The notes under the pieces were generated by a model. It was given only the letters and a program-made list of their open reading frames with translations, was not told where the DNA came from and did not search any database. DNA of 41,527 nt, taken from contig NZ_AUCD01000012.1 of the NCBI RefSeq assembly GCF_000429585.1, positions 1-41,527 on the forward strand, in the 5' to 3' direction. Below, piece after piece: positions 17,583 through 29,987 of this stretch (position 1 is its first letter; the number at the start of each line of letters is the position of its first letter). Both the position numbers and the translations under genes were made by a program. This DNA is from Atopococcus tabaci DSM 17538 (GTDB lineage: Bacteria; Bacillota; Bacilli; Lactobacillales; Carnobacteriaceae_A).

Positions 17583-17639
17583 ATTAGTTCATTCATTTTG
17601 TGATGAACAGTCAAACTTCGTTTCTTGGAGGAGGAAAAA

Positions 17640-18479
17640 ATGCTTAAAATTGTTACTGATTCAACTGTGCAGTTGTCACAAGAAGAGATTGACCGCTACG
17701 GTATCACAATCGTTCCTTTGTCTGTCATGATAGACGGAACTGTCTATTCCGATAATGTGACAATCACAAAAGAAGAATTTTTAGAAAAAATGGGTACGAG
17801 CACAGCGCTTCCAACCACATCCCAACCTTCTATTGGAAGTTACCTTGAGTTGTACGATCAACTGGGAGCGGACGGGAGCCAGGTTCTTTCCATCCATGTC
17901 TCAGGTGATTTGAGCGGAACGTATTCCGCTGCTGTTCAAGCATCCCAGTTGACAAAAACGGATGTCACCGTGTGGGACAGCAAGTTTGTCGACCGACCGT
18001 TGGCTTTCCAAGTCATCACAGCAGCTGAAATGGCTCAGGAAGGAGCAGATGTGGACAGCATCCTTCAGCAGTTGGAAGTGGTGCGGAATGAGTGTGTCTT
18101 TTATGTCGGCATCGTCACTTTAGAGAACCTGGTTAAAGGGGGACGCGTCAGCAATACTTTGGGTAAAATTTCTGCTTTCTTCAATCTAAAGCTTATGTTG
18201 AAGATGACAGCAGCTGAGGGACTGGCAGTTGATACAAAGGGTCGTGGTATGAAATCGTTGACCAAGCAGATTGACCGTATTATGGATGACATCGATTCCG
18301 TTTCTTCTCTTCGCGAAATTTCCGTCACCCATGTCGGTTTGACTGAATACACCCAACAACTCATCGATAGATTAAAACAACAGTTTCCACAAATGCCCAT
18401 AACCATCAACCAAGCGAGCCCTGTGTTGATGACGCACGCTGGAAAAGGTGCATTCGCCATCAGTTACTTCAAGGGCTAA
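17640..18479 (+). CDS. DegV family fatty-acid-binding protein
   Basis: DegV/FakB-type proteins bind a fatty acid and present it to the kinase FakA for phosphorylation and phospholipid synthesis. The 279-residue protein has the N-terminal KIVTDSTVQL strand, typical of the family, the TSQPSIGSY segment (about 60-68) and the ISGDLSGTY-type ligand motif (HVSGDLSGTYSAA near 90). The start ATG 17640-17642 follows GGAGGAGG; a reading five codons longer lacks support. It is transcribed alone on the plus strand, between rbfA and truB, and ends in a bidirectional terminator. No fakA homologue is in the window, so the partner must lie elsewhere. Confidence 0.88.
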   Translation: MLKIVTDSTVQLSQEEIDRYGITIVPLSVMIDGTVYSDNVTITKEEFLEKMGTSTALPTTSQPSIGSYLELYDQLGADGSQVLSIHVSGDLSGTYSAAVQASQLTKTDVTVWDSKFVDRPLAFQVITAAEMAQEGADVDSILQQLEVVRNECVFYVGIVTLENLVKGGRVSNTLGKISAFFNLKLMLKMTAAEGLAVDTKGRGMKSLTKQIDRIMDDIDSVSSLREISVTHVGLTEYTQQLIDRLKQQFPQMPITINQASPVLMTHAGKGAFAISYFKG

Positions 18480-18486
18480 ACATTAA

Positions 18487-18522
18487 AAAACCCGCCAAGC
18501 AGAATTCTGCTTGGCGGGTTTT
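18487..18522. terminator. Bidirectional terminator between degV and rbfA
   Basis: A perfect 18-base inverted repeat (AAAACCCGCCAAGCAGAA and its complement) has A and T runs at both ends, so it serves degV on the plus strand and rbfA on the minus strand. Confidence 0.92.
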
Positions 18523-18553
18523 CATATGCTTTAGAAAAGCGGCTGAACTCAGC

Positions 18554-18913
18554 TTACTCTTCTTCGTCTTCTTGTTTGATTTGATTGAGCAATTCTTCGA
18601 TACGATTCCCGTATGCCAGGGATTCATCTCTCTGGAATGTCAATTCAGGAGTGCGGTAAAGCGTCAACCGGCTGCCGAGTTCTTTACGAATCAAACCGGT
18701 TGCCTTTTCCAACCCTTTTTGCGTATCTTCGATTGTTTCAGGATCTTCCGATAAAGTGCTGTACAAGACAGTTGCTTGCTGCAAATCTCCTGTCACGTCC
18801 ACCTCAGTGATGGTCACACCTTCTACACGCGGATCTCTGATACGTTTGCGTAAGATGTCATTGACTTCGCGTTGGATCTCTTGGGCTACGCGCCCTACTC
18901 GATAATTTGGCAT
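18554..18913 (-). CDS. rbfA: Ribosome-binding factor A
   Basis: RbfA binds the 30S subunit and helps mature the 5' end of 16S rRNA. The 119-residue protein has a single KH-like domain, with RVAQEIQREVNDIL at the start and the DPRVEGVTITEV segment (about 28-40), followed by an acidic tail. The start ATG is 18911-18913 with TAGGTGG upstream. It is the last gene of the rimP-nusA-ylxR-ylxQ-infB-rbfA operon, 24 bases after infB, and ends at the shared terminator with degV. Confidence 0.95.
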   Translation of the reverse strand: MPNYRVGRVAQEIQREVNDILRKRIRDPRVEGVTITEVDVTGDLQQATVLYSTLSEDPETIEDTQKGLEKATGLIRKELGSRLTLYRTPELTFQRDESLAYGNRIEELLNQIKQEDEEE

Positions 18914-18937
18914 TTTATACCACCTATCTTGTTTCGT

Positions 18938-21184
18938 TTATTTTTCTACTTCAACCATTTCGTACGCTTCAATGGTGTCATCCACTTTGATGTCGTTATA
19001 GTCTTTGATGGTGATACCACATTCGTATCCATTTCTCACTTCACGTACATCATCCTTGAATCGTTTCAAACTGGACAATTCGCCTTCGTGGACAACGACT
19101 CCGTTACGGACTAAACGAATGCTGCTGCTGCGTTTGACGACTCCGTCAGTAACGAAACATCCAGCAATGGTCCCGACTTTGGAGACATTGTAAATCTCAC
19201 GGACAATAAGGGTACCAGTAACTTTTTCTTCATACTCTGGATCAAGCATCCCTTTCATGGCTGCTTCGATTTCATCAATAGCATTATAGATAACACGGTG
19301 AGTCCGTATGCTGACGCCTTCCCGATCAGCCAACTCTTTGGCCTGCGGAGTTGGACGAACGTTGAACCCTACAATAATCGCCGCACTGGCGGTTGCAAGT
19401 GACACGTCGCTTTCATTGATGGCTCCGACGCCTGTGTGGATGATGTTCACCCGCACGCCTTCCACATCAATTTTTTGCAAGCTTGCCGCCAAAGCTTCAA
19501 CAGAACCTTGAACGTCTGCTTTAATGATGATGTTTACTTCTTTCAGTTCGCCTTCTTGAAGACTTTCAAACAAGTTGTCCAACGTTACGCGGTTGGTTTG
19601 TCTGCGCTGAGCTACTGTTGCTTGTTCAGCACGAGCTTCCCCGACTTGACGGGCAGTTTTCTCGTCTTCAAACACAACAAATTGATCGCCGGCATTCGGC
19701 GTATCGTTCAATCCAGTGATTTCGACCGGTGTAGAAGGTCCAGCTTCTTGTACGCGGCGTCCACGGTCGTTTGCCATCACACGTACACGTCCGTAAGTGT
19801 TTCCGACAACAATCGGATCGCCTACGCGCAGTGTTCCTTCTTGAACAAGAAGTGTGGCAATCGGTCCTTTGCTCTTGTCCAAACGAGCTTCAATGACCGT
19901 TCCGATAGCACGGCGTGTTGGGTCGGCTTTCAATTCTTGAACTTCCGCCACCAACAAGATCATTTCCAACAATTCTTCAACGTTTTGGCCGAACAATGCA
20001 GAAAGTTGAACAAAAATCGTGTCTCCGCCCCATGATTCAGGAATCAATTCGTATTCTGTCAATTCCTGCATGACACGGTCTGGGTTGGCGGTTGGTTTGT
20101 CCACTTTGTTTACCGCTACGATGATTGGAACATCTGCTGCTTTCGCGTGGTTGATAGCTTCCACGGTTTGCGGCATGACTCCGTCATCTGCTGCAACAAC
20201 AATCACTGCGATATCGGTGACATCTGCTCCACGCGCACGCATGGTTGTAAAGGCCGCGTGTCCAGGTGTATCCAAGAAGGTGATCAATTTTCCATCTACA
20301 TCCACTTGGTATGCTCCAATATGCTGAGTGATCCCGCCGGCCTCTCCTTCGCTGACATTCGCATTGCGGAGAGTATCCAACAAAGTGGTTTTTCCGTGGT
20401 CAACGTGTCCCATGATCGTGACTGTCGGTGGACGGGTAACCAAGTTTTCTTCATTCTTCTCTTCTTCAAAGAACGTAGAGAAGTCTGTCAAGTCCACTTC
20501 TATTTTCTCTTCTGCCCCGATACCGTAGTCAGCAGCCAATAATTCGATAGCGTCTTTTGACAACGATTGGTTTTGGTTGGCGACGACGCCCATCATGAAG
20601 AGTTTTTTCACGATCTCTGCTGGTTCTCTGTGCAGTTTTTTCGCGATTTCAGCGACTGTCATGCCGTCTGTATACACCAACACTTCCGGCAACTCTCTGT
20701 GTTTACGTGGAGTTGGAGGTGTGGTTGATTTGTTGGCCTGCTTATTTTTCCCTTTGCGGCGACGAGGGCCGCCGTGAGTGCCTTGGAAACCACGGTTGTT
20801 GCGTTTGTTTCGTTTAGCTGGATTATTTCCAGAAGGATTGGATTGGGAAGCTGCAGGTTCATTGGTTCGTTTATTGTTGCGGTTGCCCTCTCCTGATTGT
20901 TTTTGAGGAGAAGCACTGCGTTTGGTGCGGTCTTGACGTGAACGTTCACTGCGTCCTTTTTCCGCTACCGTTTCCGCTTTGTCCGCAGGCTTGATGCGCT
21001 GCTCGGAAGCGGCTTTTCCACTTCCTGTTGATCCGAAAGCGTCGGATAATTTTGCGACTTCTTGATCTTCCATGGAAGACATGTGGCTGTTGTACTCAAT
21101 CCCTAGTTCCGCAGCCTTTTCAATCACTGTTTTACTAGGCAAGTCCTTTTCTTTTGCGAATTCATATACTCTCTTTTTTCCCAT
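18938..21184 (-). CDS. infB: Translation initiation factor IF-2
   Basis: IF-2 is the GTPase that places initiator tRNA on the 30S subunit and promotes subunit joining. The 748-residue protein has an N-terminal IF2 domain (about 1-50), a long basic, Asn/Arg/Pro-rich disordered linker (about 60-160), a second IF2_N domain (about 165-225), the G domain beginning GHVDHGKT (259-266) with DTPGHAAF and NKVD, and C-terminal domains for fMet-tRNA. The start ATG 21182-21184 ([12 protein letters not shown]) follows GGAGG; a start five codons upstream is unlikely. It lies 4 bases after ylxQ. The linker is shorter than in many proteobacteria, as expected for Firmicutes. Confidence 0.97.
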   Translation of the reverse strand: MGKKRVYEFAKEKDLPSKTVIEKAAELGIEYNSHMSSMEDQEVAKLSDAFGSTGSGKAASEQRIKPADKAETVAEKGRSERSRQDRTKRSASPQKQSGEGNRNNKRTNEPAASQSNPSGNNPAKRNKRNNRGFQGTHGGPRRRKGKNKQANKSTTPPTPRKHRELPEVLVYTDGMTVAEIAKKLHREPAEIVKKLFMMGVVANQNQSLSKDAIELLAADYGIGAEEKIEVDLTDFSTFFEEEKNEENLVTRPPTVTIMGHVDHGKTTLLDTLRNANVSEGEAGGITQHIGAYQVDVDGKLITFLDTPGHAAFTTMRARGADVTDIAVIVVAADDGVMPQTVEAINHAKAADVPIIVAVNKVDKPTANPDRVMQELTEYELIPESWGGDTIFVQLSALFGQNVEELLEMILLVAEVQELKADPTRRAIGTVIEARLDKSKGPIATLLVQEGTLRVGDPIVVGNTYGRVRVMANDRGRRVQEAGPSTPVEITGLNDTPNAGDQFVVFEDEKTARQVGEARAEQATVAQRRQTNRVTLDNLFESLQEGELKEVNIIIKADVQGSVEALAASLQKIDVEGVRVNIIHTGVGAINESDVSLATASAAIIVGFNVRPTPQAKELADREGVSIRTHRVIYNAIDEIEAAMKGMLDPEYEEKVTGTLIVREIYNVSKVGTIAGCFVTDGVVKRSSSIRLVRNGVVVHEGELSSLKRFKDDVREVRNGYECGITIKDYNDIKVDDTIEAYEMVEVEK

Positions 21185-21188
21185 GCAA

Positions 21189-21503
21189 TCATCCTCCATT
21201 TATTTCTAAGAGTTCTTGGAAGCGTCCGCTAAATCCTTCGTCCGTCACCGCACAGATCGTTCGCTGCTTGCCGATTGCATGGCTCAGTTCTTCTTTCGTG
21301 AACTTGATAGCGATTGGCACTTCGTAGTGCCGACACTTATCCAAGAATTTCTTCTTTGTATTGCTGCTTGCATCCGCAGCGATGAAAACCAACTTTGCTT
21401 GTCCTTTTCGTATATCCGTCAATACCTGCTGTTCGCCTGCAGTCAGTTTCCCAGCCCGCATCGCCAGTCCTAAAAGGTTTAAAATGCGCTGTTCGGTCTT
21501 CAT
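21189..21503 (-). CDS. ylxQ: L7Ae-family RNA-binding protein YlxQ
   Basis: This is a 104-residue protein of the L7Ae/L30e/Gadd45 fold, which binds kink-turn RNA. Seen are [16 protein letters not shown] (about 10-25) and [12 protein letters not shown] (about 43-54), typical of this family. Its ATG (21501-21503) overlaps the ylxR stop as ATGA, so it is likely translated by coupling. It sits between ylxR and infB as in other Firmicutes. The precise RNA target is unknown. Confidence 0.88.
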   Translation of the reverse strand: MKTEQRILNLLGLAMRAGKLTAGEQQVLTDIRKGQAKLVFIAADASSNTKKKFLDKCRHYEVPIAIKFTKEELSHAIGKQRTICAVTDEGFSGRFQELLEINGG

Positions 21504-21784
21504 AGATTTTCACGTGCTTTTTGGTGCTGCACATATTGTAACAATTCTTCATAAAATGCATCTTCCAATTTGATGGATAACACACGATCCAGTGTACGTT
21601 TTTCCCAACCTTCTTTGACAACTTCAGGGTCCATCGTGACATAAGCCCCTCTGCCGTTCATTTTTCCGGATGGGTCGATGGCGACTTCGCCTTCTTTGTT
21701 TTTCACCACACGGATCATTTCTTTTTTCGGTTTCATCTCATTGGTGACAACACATTTTCTCATGGGGATTTTACGTGTGCGCAT
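21500..21784 (-). CDS. ylxR: YlxR family RNA-binding protein (DUF448)
   Basis: This is a 94-residue basic protein with the family features MRKCV, a conserved Arg in MIRVV, and the GRGAYV motif (about 45-50). Family members have been linked to RNA binding and to regulation of RNase P or transcription, but the role here is inferred only from the family. The start ATG 21782-21784 is preceded by AAGGAGG, which overlaps the end of nusA. It overlaps ylxQ by 4 bases in the nusA-infB operon. Confidence 0.88.
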   Translation of the reverse strand: MRTRKIPMRKCVVTNEMKPKKEMIRVVKNKEGEVAIDPSGKMNGRGAYVTMDPEVVKEGWEKRTLDRVLSIKLEDAFYEELLQYVQHQKARENL

Positions 21785-21796
21785 CTAAAACCCTCC

Positions 21797-23083
21797 TTAT
21801 TCTTCCATGTCGTTCCGTTCTTCAGCGGATTCAATCATGTCTTCCATATCTTCAGAGGACAGTTCGCCTTCTTCATAGTCGGTGTCAAATACCGGCTCTC
21901 CGGGTTGGTCCATGTCTTCAGACACTTCCTCAGCCAACAAGCTGACTTCTGCGCTCTCTTCCATATCTGCAATGTCTTCCACCGCTTCAGTGAGCGTATC
22001 TGCAGATTCCGGTTCGAGAATTTCCGATTCAACTGCCACCTCATCCACGTCTTTCATCTCTGACTCAGATTTGATGTCGATTTTGTAACCTGTCAACTTC
22101 GCAGCCAAACGGACATTCTGTCCTCTTTTACCGATTGCCAAAGACAGTTGGTAATCCGGTACGATGACCAGACAGCTGTTGGAGTCTTTATTGAATTGCA
22201 CATCCAGCACTTGTGCCGGGTTCAATGCATTCGCGATGAAGACTTCCGGGTTTTCGTTCCATTCGACGATGTCCATGTTTTCTCCATGTAATTCATTCAC
22301 AATGGATTGCACACGCTGACCGCGCGGACCCACACAGGTTCCTACCGGATCAATGTTTTCTTCTCTGGATGTCACGGCAATTTTTGACCGGTCTCCAGCT
22401 TCGCGAGCGATGGAAATGACTTCAACTGTACCGTCATAAACTTCCGGCACTTCTTGCTCAAATAGACGTTTGATCATATTTGGATGAGTGCGGCTGACAA
22501 ATACTTGAGGGCCCTTTGTCGTATTTTCCACTTTGCTGACGTATACTTTGATACGATCATGCGGCTGATAGGTCTCGTTTGGCATTTGGTCCTGCTTGGA
22601 CAAGACAGCTTCGATTTTTCCTAAGTTAACATAGATGTAGCGGCTGTCCATACGTTCAACGATCCCCTGCATCAAGTCATCTTCGTATTGGATGTACTCG
22701 TTGTAAATGATGTTGCGCTCTTCTTCACGAACACGCTGCATAATCACTTGTTTCGCTGTTTGGGCAGCGATGCGTCCAAAGTTTTTTGGTGTCACTTCAA
22801 ATCGGATTTTATCTCCTACTTCATAGGCGGTGTTCATCTTCAAGGCTTCTTCCAACGCCACTTCCAATGTGGAGTCATAGACTTCTTCCACTACTTCTTT
22901 GACAGAATAAACCGTGATGGTTCCTTCTTGTCCGTCAAAAACCACTTCAACGTTTTGCGCTTGTCCGTAATTTCGTTTATAAGCAGAGACCAAAGCAGCT
23001 TCAATCGCTTCTCTAATCACTTCTTTAGAAATTCCTTTTTCTTTTTCAAGTATCTCCAAGGCGCTTAATAATTCCTTGCTCAT
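21797..23083 (-). CDS. nusA: Transcription termination/antitermination protein NusA
   Basis: NusA binds RNA polymerase and controls pausing, termination and antitermination. The 428-residue protein has the N-terminal polymerase-binding domain (about 1-125), S1 (about 135-200), and two KH domains (about 220-345, including VGPRGQRVQSI and IGKRGQNVRLA). After the KH domains comes a strongly acidic tail (about 350-428, rich in Glu, Asp and Met), longer than in Bacillus subtilis NusA (about 371 residues). No canonical AR repeats are visible in it. The start ATG 23081-23083 follows AAGGAGAG. It is the second gene after rimP. Confidence 0.96.
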   Translation of the reverse strand: MSKELLSALEILEKEKGISKEVIREAIEAALVSAYKRNYGQAQNVEVVFDGQEGTITVYSVKEVVEEVYDSTLEVALEEALKMNTAYEVGDKIRFEVTPKNFGRIAAQTAKQVIMQRVREEERNIIYNEYIQYEDDLMQGIVERMDSRYIYVNLGKIEAVLSKQDQMPNETYQPHDRIKVYVSKVENTTKGPQVFVSRTHPNMIKRLFEQEVPEVYDGTVEVISIAREAGDRSKIAVTSREENIDPVGTCVGPRGQRVQSIVNELHGENMDIVEWNENPEVFIANALNPAQVLDVQFNKDSNSCLVIVPDYQLSLAIGKRGQNVRLAAKLTGYKIDIKSESEMKDVDEVAVESEILEPESADTLTEAVEDIADMEESAEVSLLAEEVSEDMDQPGEPVFDTDYEEGELSSEDMEDMIESAEERNDMEE

Positions 23084-23114
23084 CTTTTTCTCTCCTTAAC
23101 CGTTACACTCTAAC

Positions 23115-23588
23115 TTAAAATTGAACTGCCAGCCGTGCTTTTGCAATGTGTTCTTTCGGAAGGGTTATTTGTTTCGAACGAGTTTTAATTCGGATGGTCA
23201 TAATCAACGAGTCTTCTGTCACTTCATCCAGCGTTCCTTCGTAGATGCTCTCACCTTCAACGGTTTGATGCAGTGTGACGTGGATGTATTTGCCGACTGC
23301 TCGTTGGAAGTCCTTTTCGTTCTTCAATGGTCGTTCGGCTCCCGGTGATGATACCTCCAGATAATACGCGTGAGGGATCGGATCTGGGTCTTGTGCATCG
23401 AGCGTTTCACTCATTTTTTCACTGAAAAAGGCACAATCGTCCAAATCGATTCCTTCCGGTTTATCGATGTACAGACGCAAGAACCATGTTTTCCCTTCTT
23501 TTGTGTATTCTACGTCGACCAATTCATAACCTAATTCCTCAGCAACTGGTACAGCTAGCTGAGTGACGGTTTCTACAGTATTGCTCAA
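23115..23588 (-). CDS. rimP: Ribosome maturation factor RimP
   Basis: RimP is needed for maturation of the 30S subunit. The 157-residue protein is full length, with the N-terminal ELVDVEYTKEG strand pattern (about 21-31), YIDKPEGIDLDDC (about 41-53), and the VSSPGAERPLK motif (about 88-98) before a C-terminal Sm-like domain. The start is a TTG at 23586-23588, preceded by AGGAGG with 8 bases of spacing. It is the first gene of the nusA-infB operon, with a candidate promoter just upstream and the polC terminator before that. Confidence 0.95.
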   Translation of the reverse strand: MSNTVETVTQLAVPVAEELGYELVDVEYTKEGKTWFLRLYIDKPEGIDLDDCAFFSEKMSETLDAQDPDPIPHAYYLEVSSPGAERPLKNEKDFQRAVGKYIHVTLHQTVEGESIYEGTLDEVTEDSLIMTIRIKTRSKQITLPKEHIAKARLAVQF

Positions 23589-23607
23589 TGCACAGTCCTC
23601 CTTTTTT

Positions 23608-23636
23608 TATATGTTCGTCCCGCAAACTAAGGTCAA
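23608..23636 (-). promoter_or_regulatory. Candidate promoter for the rimP-nusA-infB operon
   Basis: On the minus strand, -35 TTGACC (23631-23636) and a poor -10 CATATA (23608-23613) have a 17-base spacer. The leader would be only about 15 bases long. It is the only candidate between the polC terminator and rimP. Confidence 0.4.
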
Positions 23637-23672
23637 TTTGAACGCTTCTTTTCTTACCCTAGTCCATAAAAA

Positions 23673-23694
23673 GAGTGAGCGTTGCCGCTCACTC
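23673..23694 (-). terminator. Intrinsic terminator after polC
   Basis: A perfect 9-bp stem (GAGTGAGCG and its complement) has a 4-base loop and is followed on the minus strand by TTTTTATGG. It lies about 96 bases after the polC stop. Confidence 0.9.
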
Positions 23695-23790
23695 AAACGA
23701 AATATCTCCATCAACTCATAGATGATGGTAACACAAACTCCTTCATAACGCAACTTGTTGCACTCATTTCAGCTTTTGGAACGAGTCGGT

Positions 23791-26700
23791 TTACAATGAG
23801 TCGAACAGGGAGAGCTGGTTCTCTTCCGGCAGGCCATTCAACACACCGTTGGCATCCATGTATTCAATCACTGTTTTCGACACTTTCCCTCTTCTGGACA
23901 AATCTTCTTTTGAAAGGAAAGGTTGTTCTTTTCTGGCCGCGACAATTTGTTTTGCCACGTTCTCACCCAATGATGGAACGGCTCGGAATGGGGCAATCAA
24001 CGAATCGCCTTCAATGATGAAGTCACTCGCCTCTGATTTTTCCAAATCCACCATCTTGAAGGTGAATCCGCGTTCCAACATCTCGTTTGCCAATTCCAAC
24101 ACCGTCAACAAGTTTTTCTCTTTCACACTCGCGTCCATGCCCTTGTCAGTGATTTCTTTCATCGCTGCTTTGACAGCTGTTTTTCCTTGCGCCATCGCCT
24201 GCAGGTCAAAATCCGATGCCCGGACAGAGAAATACGCCGCATAGTAATAAATCGGGTGGTGCACTTTGAAGTATGCCACCCGCAGTGCCATCAATACGTA
24301 AGCAGCCGCGTGAGCTTTCGGGAACATGTACTTGATTTTCAAACATGAATCAATGTACCACTCCGGAACGTTATGCGCCCGCATTTCTGCCTGCCACTCG
24401 TCTGGAATCCCTCTTCCTTTACGGACAAACTCCATGATTTTGAAGGCCAGGCTGTCATCCAGTCCTTTATGCTGCAAGTACACCATGATGTCATCCCGAC
24501 AGCCGATCACTTCCGACAACGGGATGTTCTTTTCACGGATCAGTTCTTCCGCATTCCCCAAGTATACATCCGTCCCGTGTGAAAGGCCTGAAATTTGAAG
24601 CAGCTCCGCAAAGGTTTTTGGTTTTGTCTGCTCCAACATGCCCCGCACGAACCGTGTTCCAAATTCCGGCACTCCCAACGTTCCGACTTCCGAATTGATT
24701 TGTTCTGGGGTGACACCCAATACCTCTGTACCTTCGAACAGTTTCATGACTTCCGGGTCATCAGCCGGAATGGTCGTCGGGTCAATACCGGACAAATCTT
24801 GAAGTTTCCGGATCATGGTTGGATCATCGTGTCCCAGGATATCCAGTTTCAAGACGTTTTCGTCAATGGAGTGGAAATCAAAGTGCGTGGTCTTCCATTC
24901 GGCATTCTGATCATCGGCCGGATATTGAACCGGAGTGAAGTCATACACATCCATGTAATCAGGAATAACGATGATTCCGCCCGGGTGCTGCCCGGTGGTC
25001 CGTTTAACCCCCGTCAGCCCCTTCGCCAATCGATCGATTTCCGCTCCCCGATAATGCAGGTCGTTGTCCCGCTCATATGCTTTCACATACCCGAAAGCAG
25101 TCCTGTCGGCAATGGTACCGATTGTTCCCGCACGATAGACGTAATCTTCTCCGAACAACACTTTAGTATAATGGTGTGCTTTTGCCTGGTATTCACCTGA
25201 GAAGTTCAAATCGATATCCGGTACTTTATCGCCATTAAAGCCTAAGAACGTTTCAAATGGAATATCGTGTCCATCTTTTGCTAAGTTGGCTCCACATTTC
25301 GGACAGTCTTTTTCTGGCAAGTCATACCCCGATCCGATGGAACCGTCTGTGAAGAATTCGGAATATTGGCAGTCTGGACAACGGTAATGCGGCTGGAGCG
25401 GATTAACTTCTGTAATACCCGTCATCGTCGCTACGAAACTGGAGCCGACAGACCCCCGGGAACCAACCAAATAGCCATCTTCTAAACTTTTCTGCACTAA
25501 TTTTTGAGAAATCAGATAAATAACCGAGAAGTTGTTCCCAATGATACTATCCAATTCTTTTTCCAGTCGTTTCTCGACAATTTCCGGTAACGGGTTCCCA
25601 TACAACCGATGAGCCTCCCCATAACTCAAGTTACGGATTTCATCTTCGGAACCTTCAATCTTTGGTGCATACAGATCTTTTTTCACCGGAGAAATGCCGT
25701 CTTCAATCATGTCCACAACTTTCAGTGGATTGTCGACCACCACTTTTTCAGCACGTTCTTCGCCTAAAAAGCTGAACTCTTCCAACATTTCATTCGTCGT
25801 CCGCAAATGAGCTTCCGGAAGTCTGCCCTTTCTATAACTGTTGGACTTTTGAGTCTCCAACAGTATCTTTCTATAAACTGCATCTTCCGGATTCAAGTAA
25901 TGGACATTTCCGGTGGCGACTACCGGTTTATCCAATTCTTCTCCAATTTTTACCAAGTTGGAAAGAATGTCTTCCAAATCTTTTTCGTTTTTCACCATTT
26001 CATTGTCCAACAATGGTAGGTAAACCGGCTTTGGCATGATTTCAATATAGTCATAATTTTTGGCGCGTTTTTTCGCTTCTTCGTAACCTTTTTGCATGAT
26101 GGCCTCAAAGACTTCCCCTTCGCTGCAGGCTGTGCCGAGCAGCAGGCCTTTTCTGTGTTTGTTCAATTCAGAACGCGGAATGCGCGGGGTGCGGAAAAAG
26201 TATTGGACCGAAGAAAGAGAAATCAGTTTAAACAGGTTCTTCAGCCCTTCCTGCGTTTGGGCAAGAATCGTCGCATGGAAAGGACGGGCACGTTTGTATG
26301 CATCTCCTTCGCCCATGTAATCATTTAATTGTTCGTGGTTCGTGATTCCATATTCTTCTTCCGCTTCTTTCAAGAAAATCCAACACAAATGCGCCGTCGT
26401 TTCCGAGTCATAAATCGCCCGGTGGTGCTGTTCCAAGTGCACGCCGTACTTCTTCGCCAACGTATTCAAACGGTGGGATTTGTACTGGGGATGCAAGAAC
26501 CGAGACAACTCCAAGGTATCGATGACCGGATTCGTGGACTCCGGCATCCCGTTCCGGGTCAACGCTTTGTTCAAGAACCCCATGTCGAAACTGGCATTGT
26601 GGGCAACCAGTATGGTTCCTTCTGCAAATTCCATGAATTCTTTCAGTACTTCTTTTTCAGGTTTCGATCCTCTTACCATATCGTCCGTGATACCGGTGAG

Positions 26701-28122
26701 GTTGATGGTTGTTTGAGAAAGGGGGTGTCCTGGATCGATGAATTCTTCAAACGTTCCAACGACGTTCCCTTTGTACATCTTCACACCGGCCAACTCAATG
26801 ATTTTGTCATATATTGCCGACAATCCGGTTGTCTCCACGTCGAACACAACATACTCCGCATCGCTCAAGTCAATTGATGCAGGGTTGTATGCAATCGGCA
26901 CCCCGTCGTCTACTACATATGCTTCCAAGCCGTACAGAATTTTTATGTCGTGTTTTTTCCCGGCTTGGTGGGCTTCCGGAAACGATTGAGCCGCTGCATG
27001 ATCGGTGATGGCAAACGCCTTGTGTCCCCATTTGGCCGCTTGCGCAATCAGATCAGATGCAGAGTTGGTGGCATCCAGTTGACTCATGTTTGTGTGGGCG
27101 TGTAGTTCCACCCTTTTTTTCTCATTGATGCCGGTGTCTTTTCGTGTTTCGTGGGCCCATTCCATAATATCCTGGGCGTTGACGACCAAATCACGCATAA
27201 AGGAATCTTCCTGTACACTCCCGCGGACACGTACCCACATCCCTTTTTGAATGGCTCCAAAGGCTGCTTCGTCTTCTTGGTTATTGGAAAACTTTTTCAC
27301 AGAAAAAGAAGAGGTATAGTCAGTTATTTTCATGATCAACAGCTTCCGTCCGGAACGCAGCTCGCGGATTTCCACATCGAATACATAGCCTTCCAACGTG
27401 ACGCGCCGTTCTTCTTCCACGATGTCACGCATGCGCTTGACTTCTTCGGAAGCAGAAATCGAACGCCCGATAGCAACCGGACCTGAGTGGACCGCATCCT
27501 CTTTTTCTTTCCTGTCTTGCTCTGCTTTTTTCATGTTCTCCATTGCTCGTTGGGCAATCAATGCGTCTGCTTCTTCTTTTTTAGCTTGGAATTCTTTCAA
27601 TCGTTTTTCATTAGCTTCTTCATCCACCATCGGTTGAATTCGGAATGGCGGGAAACCCATGTCTTGGTACGCTTGTTCCACAGCCGGGAAATACTGTTCT
27701 TGGAACGGCTGTTTCATGACCTCATTCTCTACGTAGAAGAGCACTTTGCCGTCTTTAAAAAACGGAAACTGTTCATTGAACGCTTTGTCACAAACCGGGG
27801 AAGTTACGCCGCTTTTCGCCACGGCTTTCGGCCAGTAACGCTCCAACTTTTCGGGTGTGAGAGAAGGGTTATCCGTCAACACCTGCAGGCTGACGTCTGC
27901 GATCGATTTAAATGAACGACGCATAGAGTCCTCCATCGTTTGATACAACTGAAATGGCAAAATATCTTCGAACCGCAGCGCAAAATGCCATCTTTTCGAT
28001 TGCTTGTGTACAGTGACTGATTCGACTCTTCCCTTTTCTAGATAGGGTTGGATTTCCGGATCACGGTCTAATCCAATCTGTTCCATCAATTTCTGAAACA
28101 ATTCCTCTTTGTTTAAGCTCAT
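23791..28122 (-). CDS. polC: DNA polymerase III PolC, Gram-positive replicative alpha subunit
   Basis: PolC is the essential replicative polymerase of low-GC Gram-positives, with built-in 3'-5' proofreading. The 1443-residue protein shows, in order, N-terminal domains, an OB fold (about 241-315), PHP part 1 ([13 protein letters not shown] near 338), an inserted exonuclease domain (about 423-590; D428 and E430 in [16 protein letters not shown] near 509), PHP part 2, and the polymerase domain. The latter has a zinc site (C915, C918, C940, C943), PDIDLNF (968-974) with the catalytic aspartates, and TGQHPGG (1043-1049). The start ATG is at 28120-28122. The exonuclease-inside-PHP order is the PolC hallmark, distinguishing it from DnaE. 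It lies between proS and rimP, the standard order. Confidence 0.98.
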   Translation of the reverse strand: MSLNKEELFQKLMEQIGLDRDPEIQPYLEKGRVESVTVHKQSKRWHFALRFEDILPFQLYQTMEDSMRRSFKSIADVSLQVLTDNPSLTPEKLERYWPKAVAKSGVTSPVCDKAFNEQFPFFKDGKVLFYVENEVMKQPFQEQYFPAVEQAYQDMGFPPFRIQPMVDEEANEKRLKEFQAKKEEADALIAQRAMENMKKAEQDRKEKEDAVHSGPVAIGRSISASEEVKRMRDIVEEERRVTLEGYVFDVEIRELRSGRKLLIMKITDYTSSFSVKKFSNNQEDEAAFGAIQKGMWVRVRGSVQEDSFMRDLVVNAQDIMEWAHETRKDTGINEKKRVELHAHTNMSQLDATNSASDLIAQAAKWGHKAFAITDHAAAQSFPEAHQAGKKHDIKILYGLEAYVVDDGVPIAYNPASIDLSDAEYVVFDVETTGLSAIYDKIIELAGVKMYKGNVVGTFEEFIDPGHPLSQTTINLTGITDDMVRGSKPEKEVLKEFMEFAEGTILVAHNASFDMGFLNKALTRNGMPESTNPVIDTLELSRFLHPQYKSHRLNTLAKKYGVHLEQHHRAIYDSETTAHLCWIFLKEAEEEYGITNHEQLNDYMGEGDAYKRARPFHATILAQTQEGLKNLFKLISLSSVQYFFRTPRIPRSELNKHRKGLLLGTACSEGEVFEAIMQKGYEEAKKRAKNYDYIEIMPKPVYLPLLDNEMVKNEKDLEDILSNLVKIGEELDKPVVATGNVHYLNPEDAVYRKILLETQKSNSYRKGRLPEAHLRTTNEMLEEFSFLGEERAEKVVVDNPLKVVDMIEDGISPVKKDLYAPKIEGSEDEIRNLSYGEAHRLYGNPLPEIVEKRLEKELDSIIGNNFSVIYLISQKLVQKSLEDGYLVGSRGSVGSSFVATMTGITEVNPLQPHYRCPDCQYSEFFTDGSIGSGYDLPEKDCPKCGANLAKDGHDIPFETFLGFNGDKVPDIDLNFSGEYQAKAHHYTKVLFGEDYVYRAGTIGTIADRTAFGYVKAYERDNDLHYRGAEIDRLAKGLTGVKRTTGQHPGGIIVIPDYMDVYDFTPVQYPADDQNAEWKTTHFDFHSIDENVLKLDILGHDDPTMIRKLQDLSGIDPTTIPADDPEVMKLFEGTEVLGVTPEQINSEVGTLGVPEFGTRFVRGMLEQTKPKTFAELLQISGLSHGTDVYLGNAEELIREKNIPLSEVIGCRDDIMVYLQHKGLDDSLAFKIMEFVRKGRGIPDEWQAEMRAHNVPEWYIDSCLKIKYMFPKAHAAAYVLMALRVAYFKVHHPIYYYAAYFSVRASDFDLQAMAQGKTAVKAAMKEITDKGMDASVKEKNLLTVLELANEMLERGFTFKMVDLEKSEASDFIIEGDSLIAPFRAVPSLGENVAKQIVAARKEQPFLSKEDLSRRGKVSKTVIEYMDANGVLNGLPEENQLSLFDSL

Positions 28123-28233
28123 CCGAAATATCCTTTCTTGCTTATGATGAATAAAAAGGAGAACCGCAATGCAAATAAATCACATGCTGAACTCCTCTCT
28201 GCCTGGTTGCTTTATTCTTCCGCTGTGTTTAGT

Positions 28234-29955
<1,722 letters not shown>

Positions 29956-29987
29956 TTATAGTCCATATGCATAACGATCACTCTTTT

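Noticed and set aside
23791-28122. Many open frames of 60 to 200 codons on the plus strand opposite polC, infB and dnaK
   Set aside because: They lack ribosome sites and recognisable domains, and shadow strongly conserved genes on the other strand.
28126-28210. Possible terminator between proS and polC (GGAG...CTCC then TTTTT)
   Set aside because: The paired arms are only 4 bp with large internal loops; too weak to call.
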